From contig NZ_KQ948854.1 of assembly GCF_001514215.1 (NCBI RefSeq), positions 166,444 through 230,443 on the forward strand: a stretch of 64,000 bases of DNA. Reading direction: 5' to 3'. The notes below the pieces were generated by a model. The model saw nothing but the letters and a program-made list of their open reading frames with translations. It searched no databases and had not been told where the DNA came from. This document shows, piece by piece, positions 18,942-28,737 of this stretch. This DNA comes from Streptomyces bungoensis (GTDB taxonomy: Bacteria; Actinomycetota; Actinomycetes; Streptomycetales; Streptomycetaceae). The position numbers and the translations under genes are program-made. Positions within the stretch are counted from its first letter, which is position 1, and the number at the start of each line of letters is the position of its first letter.

Positions 18942-19571
18942 ATGGAACGCAGCAGCGCCACGTCCGGCGGCAGCACCCGCCGCGAGGCCACCCGGCAGAA
19001 GCTCTACGAGGCGGCCGTCACGCTCATCGCCGAACAGGGTTTCTCCGCCACCACGGTCGACGAGATCGCCGAGCGGGCGGGGGTCGCGAAGGGCACGGTC
19101 TACTACAACTTCGCGAGCAAGTCGGTCCTCTTCGAGGAGCTGCTGCGGCACGGCGTGGGGCTGCTGACCGCCTCGCTGCGTGAGGCGGCGGAGCGGACGG
19201 CGGCCGAGGGCGGCAGCAGGGTGGACGCGCTGGACGCGATGGTCCGCGCCGGCCTGGTCTTCATCGACCGCTACCCGGCCTTCACCCAGCTGTACGTGGC
19301 CGAGCTGTGGCGGACCAACCGCGCCTGGCAGTCCACGCTGATGGTGGTGCGCCAGGAGGCCGTCGCCGTCGTGGAGGGGGTGCTGCGCGAGGGCGTGGCG
19401 GCCGGCGAGTTCAGCGACGAGATCGACGTGCAGCTGACGGCGGCGGCACTGGTCGGCATGGTCCTCGTGGCCGCCCTCGACTGGAAGTCCTTCCAGCCGG
19501 AGCGGTCCCTGGACGACGTCCACGCGGCGCTGTCGCGGCTGCTCCAGGGGCGCGTGAGCGGCAAGGGCTGA
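18942..19571 (+). CDS. TetR-family transcriptional regulator
   Basis: About 209 residues. The N-terminal helix-turn-helix (about residues 15-60, with FSATTVDEIAERAGVAKGTVYYNF) is a textbook TetR domain; the rest is a helical ligand-binding domain. ATG at 18942 is used; an in-frame GTG at 18927 would add five residues. It is the last gene of the ABC/YhgE operon, 46 bases after YhgE, and is the likely ligand of the operator at 15984-15997. A 16-bp hairpin follows. Confidence 0.92.
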   Translation: MERSSATSGGSTRREATRQKLYEAAVTLIAEQGFSATTVDEIAERAGVAKGTVYYNFASKSVLFEELLRHGVGLLTASLREAAERTAAEGGSRVDALDAMVRAGLVFIDRYPAFTQLYVAELWRTNRAWQSTLMVVRQEAVAVVEGVLREGVAAGEFSDEIDVQLTAAALVGMVLVAALDWKSFQPERSLDDVHAALSRLLQGRVSGKG

Positions 19572-19607
19572 GCGGGCCGGGAGACGCCGGGGGGCGCCTG
19601 GGGCACG

Positions 19608-19641
19608 GGAAGGGCGCCGGTCCTCGGACCGGCGCCCTTCC
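19608..19641 (+). terminator. Hairpin terminator after the TetR gene
   Basis: A perfect 16-bp stem (19608-19623 with 19626-19641) with a 2-base loop starts 37 bases after the TetR stop. It separates this operon from the next gene. Confidence 0.85.
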
Positions 19642-19845
19642 GCTCCCCCGTGCTCCCCCGTGGTGGTCCGCCCCGGGCCCCCGTGCCTCGCTTCCGCCGA
19701 CGGATCGGCGGAAGGAGCGGCCGGGGCGCGGGCGCCGTTCCGCCGCCCCGTGTCGGCGGTGCCGGGCCGCGCCCCCCCTGGCCGTGCCTCCACTCTCCCG
19801 TCCCCGCGGACCTCGTCCCATCCGCGCGCGTACTCATCTCGGCGT

Positions 19846-19863
19846 CTGAGTACGCGTACTCAG
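19846..19863. promoter_or_regulatory. MacR-type binding palindrome
   Basis: CTGAGTACGCGTACTCAG is a perfect 18-bp palindrome that contains TGAGTAC-GC-GTACTCA, an exact match to the TGAGTACnnGTACTCA consensus known for the Streptomyces response regulator MacR. It sits 54 bases before the start of the phytoene-dehydrogenase-like gene. An extra half-site, GTACTCA, is at 19830-19836. The rest of the gap 19572-19916 holds the TetR terminator and GC-rich sequence with no other signal that I see. Confidence 0.75.
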
Positions 19864-19916
19864 CCCCGCGCTTCCCGCCGCCCGGACCGTCGCCGGCGGT
19901 CGATAGAGTCGCGGTC

Positions 19917-21425
19917 ATGGCACGGATTGCGGTGATCGGCGCCGGGATGGGCGCGATGGCGGCCGCCGCCCGGCTGGCCGTCGCGGGCCACCGGGTGGTG
20001 GTGTACGAGCGGGGCGGGACGTACGGCGGCGCGGTGGGCCGCTTCGAGCGGGACGGCTTCGCCTTCGACACCGGACCCGGCCTGCTGACGCTGCCCGCGG
20101 TCTACCGCGACCTGTTCGTCAAGACCGGCAAGGAGCCCCTGGAGGACGTGGTCGACCTGGTCCAGGTCGACCCGGCGGCGCGGCACGTCTTCGCGGACGG
20201 CACGCGGGTGTCCCTGCCGAACGCCTCGCGCGCGGGTGTCGTCTCGGCCCTGGACGAGGCCCTCGGGGCGGGGGCCGGGCAGCGCTGGGGCGACTTCCTG
20301 GTCCGGGCCCGCGAGGCCTGGGACCGCACCCGCCGGCCGCTGCTGGAGGAGCCCCTGTGGCCCGACTGGCAGGTGCTGGCCGAGCGGGAGCCGTATCCGG
20401 CGGTCCCGCACAAGCGGCTGCTGCGCACCCGGCGGGCGGGCACGCTGGCCGAGATCGGGGCGTGGGAGCTGCGTGATCCGCGGCTGGCGGAACTGCTCGC
20501 GGACCACGCGCTCGCGTACGGCGTCGATCCCGGCTCGGCCCCGGCCGCCGCGGCCGTGCTGCCGTACATGGAGCACGCCTTCGGCACCTGGTACGTGCGC
20601 GGCGGCATCCGGGAGCTGGCACGCGCGGTGTACGAGCGGTGCGTGCGCAGGAAGGTGGAGTTCGTCTTCGGCGCCGAGGTCACCGGGGTCGTGGAGAAGG
20701 ACGGCCGGGCGGCGGGCGTGGAACTGGCCGGCGGTGCCGTGGCCGAGGCGGAGTTCGTGGTGGGCACGGGTCCGTGGCGGCTGGCCGGCCTGGTCGCGGG
20801 CCGGGAGCTGTACGGCGCGCGGGACGTGGCGCCGCAGGCCGAGGACCGGTTCCCCGGCCGGGTGGTGGTGTGCCTGGCGCTGCGGGGCGCGCGGGAGCCC
20901 GGCGCGGTGCACCGCACGGTGGTGCACTCCCCGGACGCGGAGGGCGACCTGGACCTGTTCCGGCAGGGGGTGGCGCCGGAACGGCCGACGGTCCGCGTCG
21001 ACCGGCCGGACGACCCGGCGCTGCGCCCCGACGCGGACCACGAGTCGGTGGTGCTGACGGCGACCGTGCCGTCCGCGGCCGCGTACGACTGGGCGGCGCC
21101 GGGGGCGGCCGACGCCTTCGCGGACACGATGGTCGCCGCCGCCGAGCGCGCGGTGCCGGGTCTGCGGGAACGGACGCTGTGGCGGGAGGTCCGCACCCCC
21201 CTGCACACCGAGCGGGAGACGGGGGCCGGGGGCGGGGCCGTGCCGCCGCCCGCCCTGGCCGCGCCCGCGGGGATCCTGCACCCCTCCAACAGCACGGCGC
21301 TTGCGGGCCTGTTCAGCGCCGGCGGCTGGTCGCACCCCGGCGGCGGGCTGGCGCACGCGGGCATGTCGGGCGCGCTGGTGGCCGGGCTGATCGTGGAGGG
21401 CCCGGGCTTCCGGGGCTCGCAGTGA
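19917..21425 (+). CDS. Phytoene-dehydrogenase-like FAD oxidoreductase
   Basis: 502-residue flavoprotein with an N-terminal Rossmann motif (AVIGAGMGAMAAAARLA) and the phytoene desaturase/CrtI-like C-terminal FAD segment (LFSAGGWSHPGGG near residue 460). No carotenoid biosynthesis genes are nearby, so a carotenoid role is not supported; related enzymes act on many lipophilic or amine substrates. ATG at 19917 gives the full Rossmann fold; longer in-frame versions run into the MacR-like site and have poor codon use. The gene stands alone behind that palindrome, which is the only visible control element. Confidence 0.85.
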   Translation: MARIAVIGAGMGAMAAAARLAVAGHRVVVYERGGTYGGAVGRFERDGFAFDTGPGLLTLPAVYRDLFVKTGKEPLEDVVDLVQVDPAARHVFADGTRVSLPNASRAGVVSALDEALGAGAGQRWGDFLVRAREAWDRTRRPLLEEPLWPDWQVLAEREPYPAVPHKRLLRTRRAGTLAEIGAWELRDPRLAELLADHALAYGVDPGSAPAAAAVLPYMEHAFGTWYVRGGIRELARAVYERCVRRKVEFVFGAEVTGVVEKDGRAAGVELAGGAVAEAEFVVGTGPWRLAGLVAGRELYGARDVAPQAEDRFPGRVVVCLALRGAREPGAVHRTVVHSPDAEGDLDLFRQGVAPERPTVRVDRPDDPALRPDADHESVVLTATVPSAAAYDWAAPGAADAFADTMVAAAERAVPGLRERTLWREVRTPLHTERETGAGGGAVPPPALAAPAGILHPSNSTALAGLFSAGGWSHPGGGLAHAGMSGALVAGLIVEGPGFRGSQ

Positions 21426-21445
21426 GCTGACCCGGGCCCCGCGGC

Positions 21446-22363
21446 TCAGAACCGGTACTGCTCGTCGTAACCGGCCCCGGGCTGCTGCCCGCCCTGCTGG
21501 TACGGGTACGGCTGCTCCTGCGGGAGTTCGCCGCCGTAGGTGTCGTCGGTGCGCTGCTGCGGGACCCACAGGCCGCCGGGCGGGGTCTCGCCGTAGCCGC
21601 CGGTGGCGTAGCCGTCCTGGGCGTAGCCCTGCTGGCCGTACTGCTGGTCGTAGCCCGCCGGGTACGCCGCGCCGCCGTAGGACTGGGTGCCGATGTACGG
21701 GTCGGAGTAGTTGGCGTAGCTCTGCTGGCCGCCGCTGTCGTAGCCGTAGCCCTGCTGGCCGTAGCCCGAGTAGTCGTAGGCGTAGGCCTGTTCGGCGCCC
21801 TGGGGCTGGGCGGCGGTCGCGTAGCCGCCGGTGTCGCCGTAGACGCCGTAGGAGCCGGTGTCCTCGTCCAGGGGCTGGGGCTCGTAGACGGCGGTGGACT
21901 CGGCGGCGGTCGGGTCGGCGGGGCGGGCCGGGGTGAAGACGTCGTCGCGGTCGGGGTCGTCGTCGTAGCCGAAGCCCTCGCCGCCGGGGCCCGCGTCGGG
22001 CCGGCCGGTGCCGGGGGCGGCCTCGAGGTCGGAGACCTCCAGCGCCGGTTCCTGGCGTCCCGCCCGGCCGCGGCGGCGCTTGCTGCCGCCCGTCTCGGCC
22101 TCGGCCTCGGGGCGCTTGACCGCCCAGCCGGCCGCGAAGCCGCGGCGGAAGGACAGCGTGACGTAGGTCTGGCCGAGCGCGAAGGCGATCGCGCCCGCAC
22201 CGATCACCGGCACGGACGGCACCAGCACACCGACCACCACGCCGAGGAAGCCGGCGAAGGCGAGCAGCCGCCAGCGCAGTCGTGCCTTGTACTGCAGCAG
22301 CACCTCGCCGAGCAACCACAGTGCGACGACACCGAACGCGATGTAGAGGACCGTCCAGCCCAT
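21446..22363 (-). CDS. Membrane protein with Tyr/Gln/Gly-rich tail
   Basis: 305 residues in two parts. Residues 1-85 have two or three membrane spans. After a basic segment (about 85-105) the remaining ~200 residues are acidic, then very rich in Tyr, Gln and Gly, with repeated YGQQGY-like units and nine or more YG/GY pairs. No enzymatic domain is visible. ATG at 22363 has GAGAGGGG upstream; the longer open frame on the same strand overlaps metF and is not used. It is 56 bases downstream of metF, so it may be cotranscribed. Function unknown. Confidence 0.8.
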   Translation of the reverse strand: MGWTVLYIAFGVVALWLLGEVLLQYKARLRWRLLAFAGFLGVVVGVLVPSVPVIGAGAIAFALGQTYVTLSFRRGFAAGWAVKRPEAEAETGGSKRRRGRAGRQEPALEVSDLEAAPGTGRPDAGPGGEGFGYDDDPDRDDVFTPARPADPTAAESTAVYEPQPLDEDTGSYGVYGDTGGYATAAQPQGAEQAYAYDYSGYGQQGYGYDSGGQQSYANYSDPYIGTQSYGGAAYPAGYDQQYGQQGYAQDGYATGGYGETPPGGLWVPQQRTDDTYGGELPQEQPYPYQQGGQQPGAGYDEQYRF

Positions 22364-22419
22364 GTACGCCCCTCTCCCAGTGGCCGCTACGCAGTGTGTC
22401 GTATCGCGGTGCGGCCGGT

Positions 22420-23352
<933 letters not shown>

Positions 23353-23414
23353 TTAGCCAGGGGTGGGCGGCCCCCCAACCGGACAGCGGTAAATTGCCCG
23401 AATTGCCGGTTCCT

Positions 23415-23431
23415 TGTCCACCCCTTGGACA
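23415..23431. promoter_or_regulatory. Inverted repeat upstream of metF
   Basis: TGTCCA and TGGACA are separated by 5 bases, between thiE and metF (both minus strand), about 70 bases before the metF start. It could be an operator or part of a hairpin; no matching regulator is identified. Confidence 0.35.
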
Positions 23432-23474
23432 TAAACCTGGACAGCGCCCGTCGCGCTCCCTGTCCGGGCAGCGG

Positions 23475-24134
23475 CTACCGGGCCTCCCGCAGCCGCTTGG
23501 CGAGGTCCGCCGCGGCGGCTCCCGGGTCGTCCGCCTCGGTGATCGCGCGGACCACGACCACTCCGCGGGCGCCTGCGTCCAGCACCTGGTCCAGGTTGGC
23601 CAGGTCGATGCCGCCGATGGCGAACCAGGGGCGGTCGGTGCCGAGGCCCGCGGTGTACCGGACCAGGTCGAGGCCGGGGGCGGGCCGGCCGGGCTTGGTC
23701 GGGGTGGGCCAGCAGGGGCCGGTGCAGAAGTAGTCCACGCCGTCCTGGACGGCGGCCGCCGCGGCCTCGGCCTCGGCGTGCGTGGAGCGGCCTATCAGGA
23801 CGTCGTCACCGAGGATCGCGCGGGCCGCGGGCACCGGGAGGTCTCCTTGGCCCAGATGGAGCACGTCGGCGCGGGCGGCGTGGGCGACGTCGGCCCGGTC
23901 GTTGACCGCGAGCAGCTTGCCGTGGCGGGCGCAGGCGTCGGCGAACACCTCGAGGAGCGCCAGCTCCTCGGCGGCCTCCAGGCCCTTGTCGCGCAGCTGG
24001 ACGATGTCGACACCGCCGGCGAGGACCGCGTCCAGGAACTCGGCGAGGTCCCCCTGCCGCCCGCGGGCGTCCGTGCAGAGGTAGAGGCGGGCGTCGGCGA
24101 GCCTGCCGCGGGCGGTGCCGGCGGTGTCGGACAT
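23475..24134 (-). CDS. thiE: Thiamine phosphate synthase (ThiE)
   Basis: 219-residue TIM-barrel enzyme that joins the thiazole and pyrimidine phosphates to give thiamine phosphate. It shows the conserved VQLRDKG, NDRADVA and HLGQGDLP motifs, and [15 protein letters not shown] at the phosphate site. ATG at 24134 has GGGGGA upstream. It is opposite in strand to thiO-thiS-thiG and has no TPP riboswitch of its own that I can find; instead, two GC-rich hairpins precede it. Confidence 0.94.
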   Translation of the reverse strand: MSDTAGTARGRLADARLYLCTDARGRQGDLAEFLDAVLAGGVDIVQLRDKGLEAAEELALLEVFADACARHGKLLAVNDRADVAHAARADVLHLGQGDLPVPAARAILGDDVLIGRSTHAEAEAAAAAVQDGVDYFCTGPCWPTPTKPGRPAPGLDLVRYTAGLGTDRPWFAIGGIDLANLDQVLDAGARGVVVVRAITEADDPGAAAADLAKRLREAR

Positions 24135-24171
24135 GCGTGGGTCCCCCCGTGGTCGGTGTCCCTGGGCGTGC

Positions 24172-24242
24172 GGGTGGCGCACCCGATCGCGTGTGCGCCG
24201 CGCGTGCGCCACCCCTGGTCCGGGCGGCGCGTGCGCCGCCCG
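24172..24242 (-). terminator. Two GC-rich hairpins between the Rv2175c-type gene and thiE
   Basis: A 10-bp stem with a 2-base loop (24221-24230 with 24233-24242) follows the Rv2175c-type gene and is a likely terminator. A second inverted repeat of 11 bp (24172-24182 with 24204-24214) sits about 38 bases before thiE and could affect its leader RNA. Confidence 0.6.
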
Positions 24243-24255
24243 TGGTGCGGATCCG

Positions 24256-24621
24256 TCAGACGGCGAGCGCCTGGGCGCGGCGCTTCACCTCCGTGCCGCG
24301 ATTCTCGCTCAGGGCCTGCGCGGGGGTGCCGGGCAGGGTCGGGTCGGGGGTGAAGAGCCACTCGATCATCTCTTCGACCGTGAAGCCGTCGTCCCTCAGC
24401 AGCGTCAGGGTCCCGCTGAGGCCCTTGACCACCTTGTCCCCGTCGATGAAGGCGGCGGGGACGTGCAGCGCCCGGTTCTCCCCACGGCGTACGGCGATGA
24501 GCTGGCCCTCCTTGACCAGCTGCCGCACCCGTGTCACCTCGACACCGAACTGTTCGGCGATGTCGGGCAGGGTGAGCCAGGCAGGGACGAGAGCATCGAT
24601 CTTTGCGTCAATCTCGGTCAC
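24256..24621 (-). CDS. Rv2175c-type winged-helix DNA-binding protein
   Basis: 121-residue cytoplasmic protein with an N-terminal winged helix-turn-helix (about residues 15-65) and a helical C-terminal half. It matches the Rv2175c family, where the M. tuberculosis protein is a DNA-binding substrate of the kinase PknL. The kinase gene at 28738 in this window is the PknL counterpart, so a kinase-substrate pair is likely by family knowledge. The GTG start (VTEIDAKID) was chosen because it gives the family length and a Thr close to the N-terminus. Target genes are unknown. Confidence 0.85.
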   Translation of the reverse strand: MTEIDAKIDALVPAWLTLPDIAEQFGVEVTRVRQLVKEGQLIAVRRGENRALHVPAAFIDGDKVVKGLSGTLTLLRDDGFTVEEMIEWLFTPDPTLPGTPAQALSENRGTEVKRRAQALAV

Positions 24622-24686
24622 GGAACAAAGCCTGCCATCCCCCACCGACAGTCGGAAGCCAGGCCGGTCCACCTGGGCGGACGCGC

Positions 24687-25931
24687 CTAGTCGGCGGTGG
24701 CGTCCTTCAGGGGCCGGGACGGGTCGGTCAGGGCCGCGGGATCCATGCGGCGGGCCGCCTCGATCAGGCGCCGTCCCTGGGCCAGGTCGCGCGGCCGGCC
24801 CACGGCCAGCAGGGCCACCAGCCGGTCCTCGCGCAGCCAGCAGACCGTCCACGCGGGGCCCGCCGGGTCGCCGCGCCACACCAGCCGGTCCGCACCCGTG
24901 TGGTGGCCGGCGTACTGCACGAACCGGCCGAACTGCTCGGACCAGAAGTACGGCACCGGGTCGTAGACCACCGGTGTCTCGCCCATGATGTTCGCGGCGA
25001 CCACGCGCGGGCCCTGCAGCGCGTTGTCCCAGTGGTGGACCATCAGCCGCTCGCCGTAGCGGGCGGAAGGGAAGGAGGCGCAGTCGCCGACGGCGTACAC
25101 GCCGGGCAGCGAGGTGCGCAGGTGGGCGTCGGCGACGACCTCGCCGTGCGGGCCCAGCTCGATGCCGGAGCCGGCCAGCCAGGCGGTCGCGGGCCGGGCG
25201 CCGATGCCCACGACGACGGCGCCCGCGGGCAGCCGCGTGCCGTCGGCGAGCACCACCGCGCCGGGCTCGACCCGCTCCACGCGCGCGTGGGTGCGCAGCT
25301 CGGCGCCCGCGTCGGCGTACCAGCCGGCCATCGGCTCGGCGACCTCGGCCGGCAGCGCTCCCGCGAGCGGCCTCCCGGCGGCCTCGACGACGGTCACGGC
25401 GCAGCCCGCCTCGCGGGCGGCCGTGGCGAACTCGGCGCCGATCCACCCGGCGCCGACGACGACGATGTCGTGCTGCCGGGCGAGGACGGGCCGCAGCCGC
25501 TCGGCGTCGTCGACGGTGCGCAGCAGGTGCACGCCGGGCACGCCCTCGGCGCCCGGCAGCCGGACGGGTTCGGCGCCGGTGGCGACGACCAGGACGTCGT
25601 AGGGCACCGGCCCGGCCTCGGTGTCCAGCACCTGCTCGGCCGGGCGCACGCCCAGCGCCTCGCAACCGAGCCGGAGTTCGACGCCGAGCGACTCGAAGTC
25701 GACGTCGAAGGCGGAGTCCTCGGCCTTGCCGAGCAGCACGGCCTTGGACAGCGGCGGCCGGTCGTACGGCTGGTGGGGTTCGGCGCCGATGAGGGTCACG
25801 GTGCCGGTGAAGCCCTGCTCCCTGAGGGCGACCGCGGTCTGCACCCCGGCCATGCCCGCACCGGCGACGACCACGCGCCGCCCCGGTGACGTGCCCTCTG
25901 ACGTGCCCTGCCGTCCTGTCTGCTCGCTCAC
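24687..25931 (-). CDS. FAD-dependent pyridine nucleotide reductase, ferredoxin-reductase type
   Basis: 414-residue flavoprotein. It has the FAD-binding GAGMAGVQTA motif near the N-terminus, the NAD(P)-binding VVVGAGWIGAEFA motif in the middle, and the second FAD motif GVYAVGDCAS. A C-terminal reductase domain follows. The overall fit is to the family of ferredoxin/rubredoxin reductases that feed P450s or oxygenases; no electron acceptor gene lies next to it. It is 65 bases upstream of the Rv2175c-type gene on the same strand and could be in one transcript. Confidence 0.88.
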   Translation of the reverse strand: MSEQTGRQGTSEGTSPGRRVVVAGAGMAGVQTAVALREQGFTGTVTLIGAEPHQPYDRPPLSKAVLLGKAEDSAFDVDFESLGVELRLGCEALGVRPAEQVLDTEAGPVPYDVLVVATGAEPVRLPGAEGVPGVHLLRTVDDAERLRPVLARQHDIVVVGAGWIGAEFATAAREAGCAVTVVEAAGRPLAGALPAEVAEPMAGWYADAGAELRTHARVERVEPGAVVLADGTRLPAGAVVVGIGARPATAWLAGSGIELGPHGEVVADAHLRTSLPGVYAVGDCASFPSARYGERLMVHHWDNALQGPRVVAANIMGETPVVYDPVPYFWSEQFGRFVQYAGHHTGADRLVWRGDPAGPAWTVCWLREDRLVALLAVGRPRDLAQGRRLIEAARRMDPAALTDPSRPLKDATAD

Positions 25932-25971
25932 CCGATCACCATAGTCAACCGGCGGCCCGGCTGACAGGGCG

Positions 25972-26325
25972 TCAGTCCGCGGCCGTTCCGGCGACCTGTT
26001 CCACGACGCTGGTCCCGGCGCCGTCCCGCGACTCCCATTCCCAGGTCTCCTCCAGCCGCACCCGTCCGTCCGGCAGTTCCACGACCGTCGAGACGCAGTG
26101 CCCCGACGAGGTGGTGCCGTCGCGCCCCAGCTGCACGTACCGGAAGTCGAGCCGGTCGCCCTCGCGGGTGCCCACCAGACGGCCGCGCACGACGTCGCCG
26201 CCCGCGTAGTCGGCCCAGATCTCGCCGTTCCGCTCGTGGTAGGCGAACCGGGTGCGGGTACCGACCTGGCCCGGCGCCTGGTCCGCCACGGGGGCCAGGA
26301 ACAGTCCGTCGAGCGATCGCGCCAT
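25972..26325 (-). CDS. Conserved small protein of unknown function
   Basis: 117 residues, mostly short beta strands with Gly turns (RYVQLGRDG, RLEETWEWESR), so a small beta-barrel fold is plausible. I do not recognise an enzymatic motif, and homologues are sometimes labelled N-acetylglutamate synthase without support in this sequence. ATG at 26325 has AAGGGAG 13 bases upstream; a longer in-frame start runs back through the TPP riboswitch on the other strand and is rejected. It is divergent from thiO. Confidence 0.65.
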   Translation of the reverse strand: MARSLDGLFLAPVADQAPGQVGTRTRFAYHERNGEIWADYAGGDVVRGRLVGTREGDRLDFRYVQLGRDGTTSSGHCVSTVVELPDGRVRLEETWEWESRDGAGTSVVEQVAGTAAD

Positions 26326-26384
26326 CGAGAAGGGCTCCCTTACGAGTACGGTGCACCGGCAGCTAGGGTGGCCACCGTACAAGC

Positions 26385-26478
26385 ACTCGCGGGAGCCCGG
26401 ACGCACCGGGCTGAGAGGGAGGCTGGCGGCCTCCGACCGTACGAACCTGATCCGGGTCATGCCGGCGAAGGGAGGGGC
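26385..26478 (+). promoter_or_regulatory. TPP riboswitch (THI element)
   Basis: The core motifs of the thiamine pyrophosphate aptamer are present: CACCGGGCTGAGAGGGAGGC (26404-26423) and GAACCTGATCCGGGTCAT (26443-26460), with the 3' part GCCGGCGAAGGGAGG. The thiO ribosome site GGAGGGG (26471-26477) lies inside the 3' strand of the element, so TPP binding should block translation. A TAGGGT -10 box is at 26364-26369. Confidence 0.96.
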
Positions 26479-26487
26479 TGGACGCCC

Positions 26488-27648
26488 ATGTCGTCACGTA
26501 CGTCCGACGTCCTCGTCATCGGGGGCGGCATCATCGGCCTGGTCACCGCCTGGCGTGCCGGGCAGCGCGGGCTGGCCACGGCCGTGGTGGACCCCGAGCC
26601 CGGCGGCGGGGCCGCGCGGGTCGCCGCCGGCATGCTGGCCGCGGTCACCGAACTGCACTACGGCGAGGAGACGCTGCTCGCCCTGAACCTGGAATCGGCC
26701 CGCCGCTACCCGGACTTCGTTTCCGAGCTGACCGAGCTGACCGGCCACGACCTCGGCTACCGCCGCTGCGGCACCCTCGCCGTCGCGCTCGACGCCGACG
26801 ACCGGGCCTCCCTGCGCGAACTGCACGCCCTGCAGCAGCGTTCGGGCCTGGAGTCGGAGTGGCTGTCGGGCCGGGACTGCCGGCGCCTGGAGCCGATGCT
26901 CGCGCCCGGGGTGCGCGGGGGGCTGCGGGTGGACGGCGACCACCAGATCGACCCGCGGCGGCTGGCGGCGGCCCTGGTGGCCGCGTGCGAGCGGGCCGGG
27001 GTGGTCTTCCACCGGGCGTGGGCCGAGCGGCTGGACGTCGTCCGGGACCGGGCGGCGGGCGTGACGACGGCGGACGGCACGGCACTGACCGCCGGGCAGG
27101 TGGTGCTCGCGGCCGGGAGCCTGAGCGGGCGCCTGGCCGGCGTCCCCGAGGCCGTGCTGCCGCCGGTGCGGCCGGTGAAGGGGCAGGTGCTGCGGCTGAC
27201 CGTGCCCCGGCGCTGTGCGCCGTTCCTGAGCCGCACCGTGCGGGCCGTGGTGCGCGGCAGCCACGTCTACCTGGTGCCCCGGGAGAACGGCGAGCTGGTC
27301 GTCGGCGCCACCAGCGAGGAGCTGGGCTGGGACACGACGGTGACCGCGGGCGGCGTGTACGAGCTGCTGCGCGACGCCCACGAACTGGTCCCGGGCATCA
27401 CCGAGCTGCCGCTCACCGAGACCCGGGCCGGGCTGCGCCCCGGCTCCCCGGACAACGCGCCGCTGCTCGGCCCGTCCGGTCTCGACGGGCTGCTGCTGGC
27501 CACCGGGCACTACCGCAACGGCGTGCTGCTCACGCCGGTCACCGGGGACGTGATGGCCGAGGTGCTGGCCGGCGGCGCGCTGCCGGCCGAAGCCCGTCCG
27601 TTCGCGCCGCGGCGCTTCGGCGCCGCCCTCGTGGAGCAGCCGGCATGA
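26488..27648 (+). CDS. thiO: Glycine oxidase ThiO
   Basis: 386-residue FAD enzyme that oxidises glycine to dehydroglycine for thiazole formation. The FAD motif VLVIGGGIIGLVTAW is at the N-terminus, and the C-terminal TRAGLRPGSPDNAPLLG and ATGHYRNG motifs are typical of ThiO and related DAAO-family oxidases. ATG at 26488 is ten bases after the ribosome site in the riboswitch. Its stop overlaps the thiS start (ATGA), so the pair is translationally coupled. It uses glycine and O2, in contrast to the ThiH route. Confidence 0.95.
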   Translation: MSSRTSDVLVIGGGIIGLVTAWRAGQRGLATAVVDPEPGGGAARVAAGMLAAVTELHYGEETLLALNLESARRYPDFVSELTELTGHDLGYRRCGTLAVALDADDRASLRELHALQQRSGLESEWLSGRDCRRLEPMLAPGVRGGLRVDGDHQIDPRRLAAALVAACERAGVVFHRAWAERLDVVRDRAAGVTTADGTALTAGQVVLAAGSLSGRLAGVPEAVLPPVRPVKGQVLRLTVPRRCAPFLSRTVRAVVRGSHVYLVPRENGELVVGATSEELGWDTTVTAGGVYELLRDAHELVPGITELPLTETRAGLRPGSPDNAPLLGPSGLDGLLLATGHYRNGVLLTPVTGDVMAEVLAGGALPAEARPFAPRRFGAALVEQPA

Positions 27649-27851
27649 GCATCGTCGTCTCCGTCAACGGGGAGCGCCGCGAGATCACCCCCGGCACCGC
27701 CCTGGACGCGCTGGTGCGCACCCTCACCGCGTCACCCTCCGGGGTGGCCGCCGCCGTCAACGAGACCGTCGTCCCGCGCGGGCAGTGGGCGGCCACCGCG
27801 CTCGCGCAGGGCGACCGCGTCGAAGTCCTCACCGCCGTGCAGGGAGGCTGA
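27645..27851 (+). CDS. thiS: Sulfur carrier protein ThiS
   Basis: 68-residue ubiquitin-like protein that carries the sulfur for the thiazole ring as a C-terminal thiocarboxylate. It starts MSIVVSVNGE and ends in the required Gly-Gly. The start overlaps thiO by four bases and the gene is followed after three bases by thiG, its direct partner. Length is normal for ThiS. Confidence 0.95.
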   Translation: MSIVVSVNGERREITPGTALDALVRTLTASPSGVAAAVNETVVPRGQWAATALAQGDRVEVLTAVQGG

Positions 27852-28649
<798 letters not shown>

Positions 28650-28724
28650 TCGCGGGCCCGTCACAGCTGTGCTGCAGTCCGTCACCTGAACGGCGCAGCG
28701 TGGGGCGCTGTCGGCGGGCCCTCG

Positions 28725-28737
28725 TAGACTCCCTTGC
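28725..28737 (+). promoter_or_regulatory. Candidate -10 box for a leaderless kinase transcript
   Basis: TAGACT (28725-28730) lies eight bases before the GTG start of the kinase gene, and no ribosome site is visible. This spacing suggests transcription starting at or next to the start codon. The -35 region is weak. Confidence 0.45.

Noticed and set aside
19917..21425. Carotenoid biosynthesis cluster
   Set aside because: Only one phytoene-dehydrogenase-like gene is present. No crtE, crtB or crtY-like genes are near.
24136..24255. A second TPP riboswitch upstream of thiE
   Set aside because: The region has strong hairpins but lacks the CTGAGA and ACCTGAT core motifs of the THI element.
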